Assembly (NCBI GenBank): GCA_038049695.1
Contig: CP142458.1
Coordinates: 42,997,501-43,061,500, forward strand
Length of the DNA stretch: 64,000 nucleotides
Origin: Cinnamomum chago
Taxonomy: Eukaryota; Streptophyta; Magnoliopsida; Laurales; Lauraceae
Reading direction: 5' to 3'
A program made the translations under genes and the position numbers. The notes under the pieces were generated by a model. The model ran no database searches. It worked only from the letters and a program-made list of their open reading frames with translations, and was not told the DNA's origin. Shown piece after piece: positions 57,418 to 64,000 of the stretch (position 1 is the first letter of the stretch; the number at the start of each line of letters is the position of its first letter).

Positions 57418-60400
57418 TGTTGGAAGTAGGTGGGCCTTTCAAACAGGTTTCAAAAACTTTTGACCCACTTGATGCAGGGATCAACTATCTAGAAGGCTAT
57501 AAAACCCAATCCAGGATGCAATCCCTCAAACTCATAAATCATGTACACCAATATAACCTATTTAGAAGATAGAAACAGCACCTAAACATGCAACCACGAA
57601 ATCTACAACATACAAGGAAGTAGATTATACCTTTGGAGCTTAGTAGTGCTCTAATGGAGAAGTTGTGTCTTTCTTTGATGATGAAACTCTTTCACTAATC
57701 AAATCAGAATCTCCAAGACCTTTTTATCTTCCACACTATGACCCGTATTAGATTCTCTTTTCTCAAGAAGATTGGTGAAAACTTCAAGAGAAAACCCAAC
57801 TAGAAACTCCAAGGAACTAGAGGAGGAAGAGAGGAGAGAAAATTGTGCATCACTTACACTATGAGGAGGGCTGGATGTGGAACTCAATAGTGGACGTCCA
57901 AGAGGGGATATATCCCCTATTAATAGTCCTTCATCCCACCTCTTTACCTATTTGAAATAGAAGTTTAACTCCCATTACAACATAGTAACTTTCTCCCTTG
58001 CTAGTTGCTATAGAAGTCTCACTTCCACAACAATTAGTAACTTTCTCCTTTCTAATTAAAATAGAAGTCCTACTTCCATTAATAATTAGTAACTTACTAT
58101 TACCACTATTAGAAGTCTCACTTAAAATAGAAATAGTAACCTTCTAATTCCTTCCTATTAGAGTTCAAGTAGAATTAGTATCTTTCTAATAACTTGGGCT
58201 AGCGTGGGGACCACTAGGGATTCCATAGAAAGCTGGCTCCAACTGGGACATGCGACCCCATATCTCATGTGCAATCCGGGCCCACAATTAATTGCAAATA
58301 ACTCCACTATATAAATGCAATTGCACTCCAGTCTTAGGAATATATTACAATGAAAACCCTAAACTTCCCGATTACCACAAGTAGGCCCCTCTATCTATAT
58401 CCATAGATCAATTAGATTCATATCTTATTATCCTTGAGCCCCAATTAATTATAGTGATCATTAGTACCTATCCAATTAACTCTTAATTGGAATGAGTGCG
58501 CACTTACCAATGATAATTCCATTAATTGGCACAAGGGGATATTAAAGATAGATTCCATCTTGACCATTGAATGTTCCCACAGTCCTACTACCACATACCC
58601 AAGACACCGAGGTGTTGACCTACAGTTGGCCTCACTCATTGGTGACTCAAAGTAAATGAATAGATAGAGACTTGAGTTCATTAATGTCTCAGGATTGAGA
58701 GCCTATTGCTAGGAAATTATGAGAGCAGTCCTTAAAGTAAAGACAATGTTCATAAGGTGCTTCTCATGGTCCTTCAATACATTTAATGTACCAGCACCAT
58801 CATCCAGAATCTTACATTCCGATGATCGAGACAAATCACACTATCTCATAGTGATCAAAGTGTTGCAACCTTGTCAGATGAGATGCCCAATCTCATCACT
58901 GGTTTTGAAAATATTTAAGTATAAGATTTGCAATACATGTTTCCTGTATGTGGATCTCATCCATACACATGTATTACATCTAGTATACTTGTGGACTCCG
59001 GTTCATCTCATGAACCATTATGTCATTCATATTGGTTATGTGCAAGTATATAATTAAACACCATTCATCTCATGAAAGGAAAGCATGATTGTATTGATAA
59101 ATAAAGAAATTAATCAATGTATCACATCATATACTTGGTATTGAGACCCTAAAACTAACAATCTCCCACTTGGGCTCAATGCCAGTCAGGATTGCATCTC
59201 ATTCTCATCCCGTCTACATGCTGCTCAAAGACTTTGGTGGTCAAAGGCTTAGTAAAGGGATCTGCCAGATTGTCCGCAGAAGCTATCTTGGTGATTGCAA
59301 TATCACCCCTCTGCACAATCTCTCTGACCAAGTGATACTTCCTCTGTACGTGCTTTTGGCTTTTATGGCTCCTGGGTTCCTTGGACTGAGCGACCGCCCC
59401 GCTGCTGTCACAGTAAACTGTGAGCGGCTGTCGCGCCAAAGGTACCACTCCAAGTTCCAAAAGGAATCTTTTGAGTCATACTGCTTCCTTAGCTGCTTCA
59501 CAAGCCGCTACATATTCAGCCTCAGAAGTGGAATCAGCGGTATATTCCTGTTTAATACTCCTCCAGCTGATAGCTCCTCCACCAAGCATAAACACATAAC
59601 CAAAGGTGGATTTCTTGGAATCCTTATCTGACATGAAGTCAGAATCTGTGTATCCAACTGGAATCAGCTCATCACTGCCGTAAATCAACATGTAATCTCT
59701 AGTCCTTCTTAAGTACTTGAGGATACATTTTACAACAGTCCAATGGTCAGGACCTGGGTTAGACTGATATCTGCTGACTAAGCCCACTGCATGACTGATA
59801 TCCGGTCTAGCACATAGCATACATGAGGCTGCCAACAGCCGAAGCGTATGAAATTGCTCTCATCTGCTCCTTTTCCTCTGGGGTCTTGGGACCCTGATCC
59901 TTGGAAAGGTGCACTCCATGCCTAAAAGGTGTGATACCCTTCTTGGAGTCCTGCATAGCAAACCGTACCAGTACCTTATCTATGTAAGCAGCTTGAGATA
60001 AGCCAATCGTCCTATTTTTCCGGTCTCGATGGAGTTTGATCCCTAGGATGTAACTAGCTTCTCCCAAGTCCTTCATATCAAAAGTCTTTGCTAACCAAAC
60101 TTTTACTGTTGACAACATTCCTATATCTTTCCCAAGGAGAAGGATGTCGTCGACATATAAAACCAGAAAAACTACCATGTCACCTTCATTTTTCATGTAC
60201 ACACATGACTCATCCAGATTTTGACTAAAACCAAATGATTTGATTGCCCGGTCAAAATGGATGTTCCAGCTTCGGGATGCCTGCTTTTGTCCATAAATAG
60301 ACTTCTGCAGCTTGCAAACTCTTTGCTTTTGATTACTAGCTATAAAACCGTCTGGCTGCTTCTTATAGATGTCTTCCTCAAGATGGCTATTGAGAAACGC

Positions 60401-63400
60401 CGTCTTGACATCCATTTGCCAAATCTCGTAATCGAGATGAGCCGCTATGGATAAGAGTATCCGGATGGACTTGAGCATGGCTACCGACGAGAAGGTTTCA
60501 TCATAATCGATACCCTCTTTCTGAGTATACCCTTTCGCAACAAGCCTGGCTTTAAAGGTCTCAACTCTTCCATCTGGTCCTCTCTTTCTCTTGTACACCC
60601 ACTTGTACCCAATAGGTTTGATATTGGCAAGCAAGTCCACAAGTGTCCAGACCTGATTAGAGTACATAGACTCCATCTCAGATTTCATAACATCTTGCCA
60701 ACGTCACGAATCTGTCATTAATTGCTTCATTATAGTTACAGGGATCTTGTTCCAGTTCTTCCGGGATTGCCTCGTAAGACTCTCCCAAGAACGAGAACCT
60801 GTCAGGGGGCCTGACTATTCTCCCACTACGACAAGGCAATGGTGTAACTACTAGGTCTGGTAAGGGCGTTTCTTCCTCAAGTTCGGTCATACTTGGATTT
60901 GGAATTGATTGCTCTTGAATCTCTTCCAAGATCACATTTTTCTAAAGATTTTCGGTCCATCATATAATCATCCTCCAGAAAAACCGCATTGGTGCTCACC
61001 AACACTTTCTGCTCTCTGGGATTATAGAATAACCAACCTTTAGTTCCTTTAAGATATCCTACAGGTGTGCATACTTCCGACTTCGTTTCCAACTTATCCA
61101 TCTGAACCTTTAGCACGTGTGCCGGATAACCCCAAATGTGTAAATGTTATAGACTAGGCTTTCGCCCGGACCACAACTCTCAGGGAGTCTTAGGTACAGT
61201 CTTAGATGGTACGAGGTTTAGTATGTACATTGCAGTATCCAAGGCGTATCCCTAAAAGGATATAGGTAATCCTGAGAAACTCAACATAGTCCTAATCATA
61301 TCTAAAAGAGTCTGGTTCCTTCTTTACGCTATTCCATTCTGTTGAGGCATACCAGGAGCAGACAACTGGGATAGAATCCCATTTTCTGATAAGTATCCCA
61401 TAAAATCACCAGAGAGATATTCCCCTCCTCGATTTGATTGAAGAGTCTTGATACTTTTACCTAATTGCTTTTCCGCTTCCGCTCGAAACTCTTTAAACTT
61501 TTCAAAAGCCTCGGACTTGCGGTGCATAAGGTATATGTATCCATATCTTGAATAATCATCTGTGAAAGTGATGAAGTACTCGTATCCTCCTCTGGCCCTG
61601 GCATTAATGGGTCCACACACATCAGTATGCACTAATTCCAATAAATCTTTGGCCCTATTGCCCTTTGATGAATAGGGTCTTTTGGTCATTTTACCTTCCA
61701 GACAGGACTCGCAGACAGGCATTGGTTCTACCACCAATGAAGGCAGGATACCATCTTTCACTAGCCTGTCAATCCTATTTAGGTTTATATGACCTAGCCT
61801 CAAGTGCCAAAGTTTTGTTGGATTAGATGAATGTGACTTCCTCTTTAATGATGGTCTATTAATTGTTTTAGTATCATGTATCTCATACATTGTGGGAGTT
61901 AACATATAAAGCCCATTGGTTACCTTGCCATAACATACAAAAGTACAATTCCTCTTTATGACAACTTCAGTACCAAAAGTTACGGAATAACTTTTATTCA
62001 CCAAACTAGAAACTGAAATTAAATTCCGCCGTAAAGATGGTACATATAATGTGTCTAACAAAACCAATTTATTATTTGAGAAACATAAGGTAATGACTCC
62101 CACTGAAACAGCCTCCGCCTTAGCATCAGATCCTAGGTTGACAATGATTTCGCCGTCACTAAGCCTCCTGGTTTCCCGGAACCCCTGCAACGAATTACAT
62201 ATGTGATTAGTTGCACCGGAGTCAACACACCAGGATTCTGAAGTACTAGTTGCAAAACTAACTTCATAAACAAGTGACTCAATCATACCTGAGGTCCTCT
62301 TCTTAGACAGAAAATATGGACAATTCCTTTTCCAATGTCCTGTCATACCACAATGGAAACACTTTCCTTCGGTCCCCGACCCCTTAGCCTTGCCAACCCC
62401 ACCATTAGGACCATTCTCCACCTTGGGACCCTTCGGAATTGATTTCTTCTTACCTTTCTGCCCTTTGCCTTTCGGCTAGGACTTGGCAAATGACTTTTCT
62501 GTCATCAGGGCAGTTGGCTTCTTCTTCATAATCCCTTCAGTCACCACCAACTGGCTAGACAGCTCAGCCAGAGTCGGATTCATCTTATTCATATTATAAT
62601 TGACCTTGAAATTGTTGAATGACTCTGGTAGTGACTCAAAGATTATGTCAATCTGCAATTCTGCATCAATCGCAGCCCCCAGTACATCTAACTCATTCAA
62701 TGAGTCCATCATTTTCAACATGTGGTCCTATACTGGTGTGCCTTCAGCCATCTTGGTGCTTATAAGCACCCTCATAGCAGCCTGTCTAACAGGCCTGCCC
62801 TGTTCTGCAAACATTTCCTTTAAGTTTGATATAATATCATATGCAGTCTTATAGGATTGATGTTGGTGTTCCAAACACTAGACATGGATGCCTGTATGTA
62901 ACATCTGGCCATCTCATCGTCTTTGGCCCACTTGGTGTAAAGTTCCTTTTCTTCATGTGATGCTTCCGGCACTGGCTCATCAAGGGGGGGTTTGGTAAGG
63001 ACATTTATATCCTGAAGCAGTCAGGACTATATCTAGGTTCCGTTCCCCGTCTACATAGTTGGATCCCACCAACTTATTCTGGTTGAGGATGGTCGCAAGT
63101 GGATTAAAAATATTTGAATTCGTGCTTGAAATACTGTAGCACATAACCATACATTCAATTAATGAATTTAAATGATATTAGGGTTTAGTATTCTACCAAA
63201 TTTATATGGAATCCTCATAACCACTAAATTCAGAATACGTCGGAATCCCAATCCTCGGGGTATGCCTCCTTGGGGAGTGAAAATACCACCTAGATTGGTG
63301 CGGATCAAAGTTGGTCAAAATTGGGATTAAGACTAACTATCTATGATCCTCATCATTTATTATTATCTAGGTATCTCATACCAAATAATGTATGACTCCC

Positions 63401-64000
63401 GATTAGCTTTGGTTTCTAAAATACACGAGGCAAATCCTTAGGAATACTGCATCATTATTTTAGTTAAGTGTGACCCACCAACTAGCATTGCATGACAACC
63501 GTTGCTGGCAGCTCCTCCTTGGGGAGTGGGCCCCCGCCCCGTCTCACCAACACTATCCATAGGAGATCCATATTTAGTAACTGGATAAATAAAAGCCCTC
63601 CGTGGGGAACGGCCATTTTCAAGATGGCACGAGGCTAATACTTTCCTTACAATGGACCTATGGTGGAAAATCATGGGGATTTCTAAATTTAAATGCCCCG
63701 CTCCCACTTAATATTTTAGAATTGAGGATTTCTTTGTAAGGTATTAGGGCCCACATATATATATGAACATCAAATCATCTCATGATATGATCAAAGATTG
63801 GTTCCAAGTCAAGTTATTTTAAGGAAAGTCCAGTTTCTAAATTAGTGTTACCAAAGTGTCCATCTCATGGGTCATCAACACTAATTAGAACTCTTTCCAA
63901 AAATTAATTTGATTTTACCAATTTTAGTAACTTGCTATGTTTGGATCAGATTTGAAACATTCTAAATTAACCATTCATCCATAAATAGAAAGTGCTAAAA
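57418..64000 (-). mobile_element. Ty1/Copia element I (Angela-like), 3' LTR to gag and leader, runs off the window
   Basis: On the minus strand. The leader is about 64000-63145. Gag spans about 63144-62420 (STNSNIFNPLATILNQNKLV, SQLVVTEGIMKKKP). The CCHC is CFHCGMTGHWKRNC (62350). Protease WCVDSGATNHICNS (62230). Pre-integrase LWHLRLGHINLNRIDRLVKD (61815-61756). Integrase ELVHTDVCGPINARARGGYE, FITFTDDYSRYGYIYLM (61650-61520). RT YKWVYKRKRGPDGRVETFKA and LVLYVDDILLLGK (60630-60120). RNase H YCDSSGAVAQSKEPRSHKSQ (about 59430-59370). Polypurine AAGTGGGAGAT (59161-59171). The 3' LTR is 57418-59160 (1743 bp, minus strand TGTTAGTTTTAGGG to CTTCCAACA). The long LTR and the integrase and RT sequence fit the Angela/BARE group. 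Domains are complete and in order, but at least four breaks are present. CGAAT (57413-57417) is the presumed target repeat in Copia H. Confidence 0.9.

Overview
The window is nuclear DNA of a flowering plant. Introns follow plant GT-AG rules, and plant Copia, L1, RTE, hAT, Mutator, Helitron and TRIM elements fill nearly all of it. The species cannot be named from sequence alone. Long element-filled introns and GGGGCCCAC-rich short repeats recall large-genome woody lineages such as magnoliids, but this is a weak guess.

The host signal is one gene on the + strand, the plant orthologue of PIG-N/Mcd4 (GPI ethanolamine phosphate transferase 1, an ER membrane enzyme of GPI-anchor synthesis). Eight exons can be read: 12394-12611, 12725-12799, 12985-13051, 35457-35785, 38819-39052, 39146-39333, 52608-52749 and 52863 to about 52979. 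Splice phases agree across all junctions. The first exons (start codon, DHGM region) lie left of the window, so bases 1-12393 are probably also intron. Introns of about 22.4 kb, 3.0 kb and 13.3 kb alternate with introns of 93-185 bp. The last exon appears to collapse into another frame, and the conserved GDGHP motif reads GDGQP, so this copy may be decaying.

Left intron (1-12393): an L1 LINE (2920-5028, +) carries Copia A (-), which carries LTR element B (-). A TRIM (5071-5518) separates this stack from an L1 LINE (-) placed against Copia C (-), itself inside Copia D (-).

The 22-kb intron: an L1 LINE (13440-26476, +) is split by a hAT element, by a Helitron (17935-24860) and by a second hAT element. 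The Helitron holds a very young Copia copy (21288-24373) and a possible captured gene start. Then comes an old Copia F (-), whose integrase is split by a hAT (27255-30008) holding a 1.8-kb solo LTR, and whose upstream part is split by a GC-palindromic element holding another LTR-like block with a 96-bp near-perfect inverted repeat.

The 13-kb intron: a Copia remnant (-), a MULE with about 240-bp TIRs and a 9-bp TSD, a second solo LTR of the same 1.8-kb family, a 127-bp hAT MITE, and an RTE LINE (+) split by a hAT element built of tandem arrays. Right end (53465-64000): Copia G (-) holds Copia H (+), which holds Copia I (-, Angela-like, 1.74-kb LTR), running off the window.

No rRNA, tRNA, CRISPR or bacterial features are seen. 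The most unusual theme is a group of hAT-type elements with 8-bp TSDs. Most have interiors crowded with one family-specific self-complementary word (CGGACACG, GGCCGATA, CCGTTAT and others).
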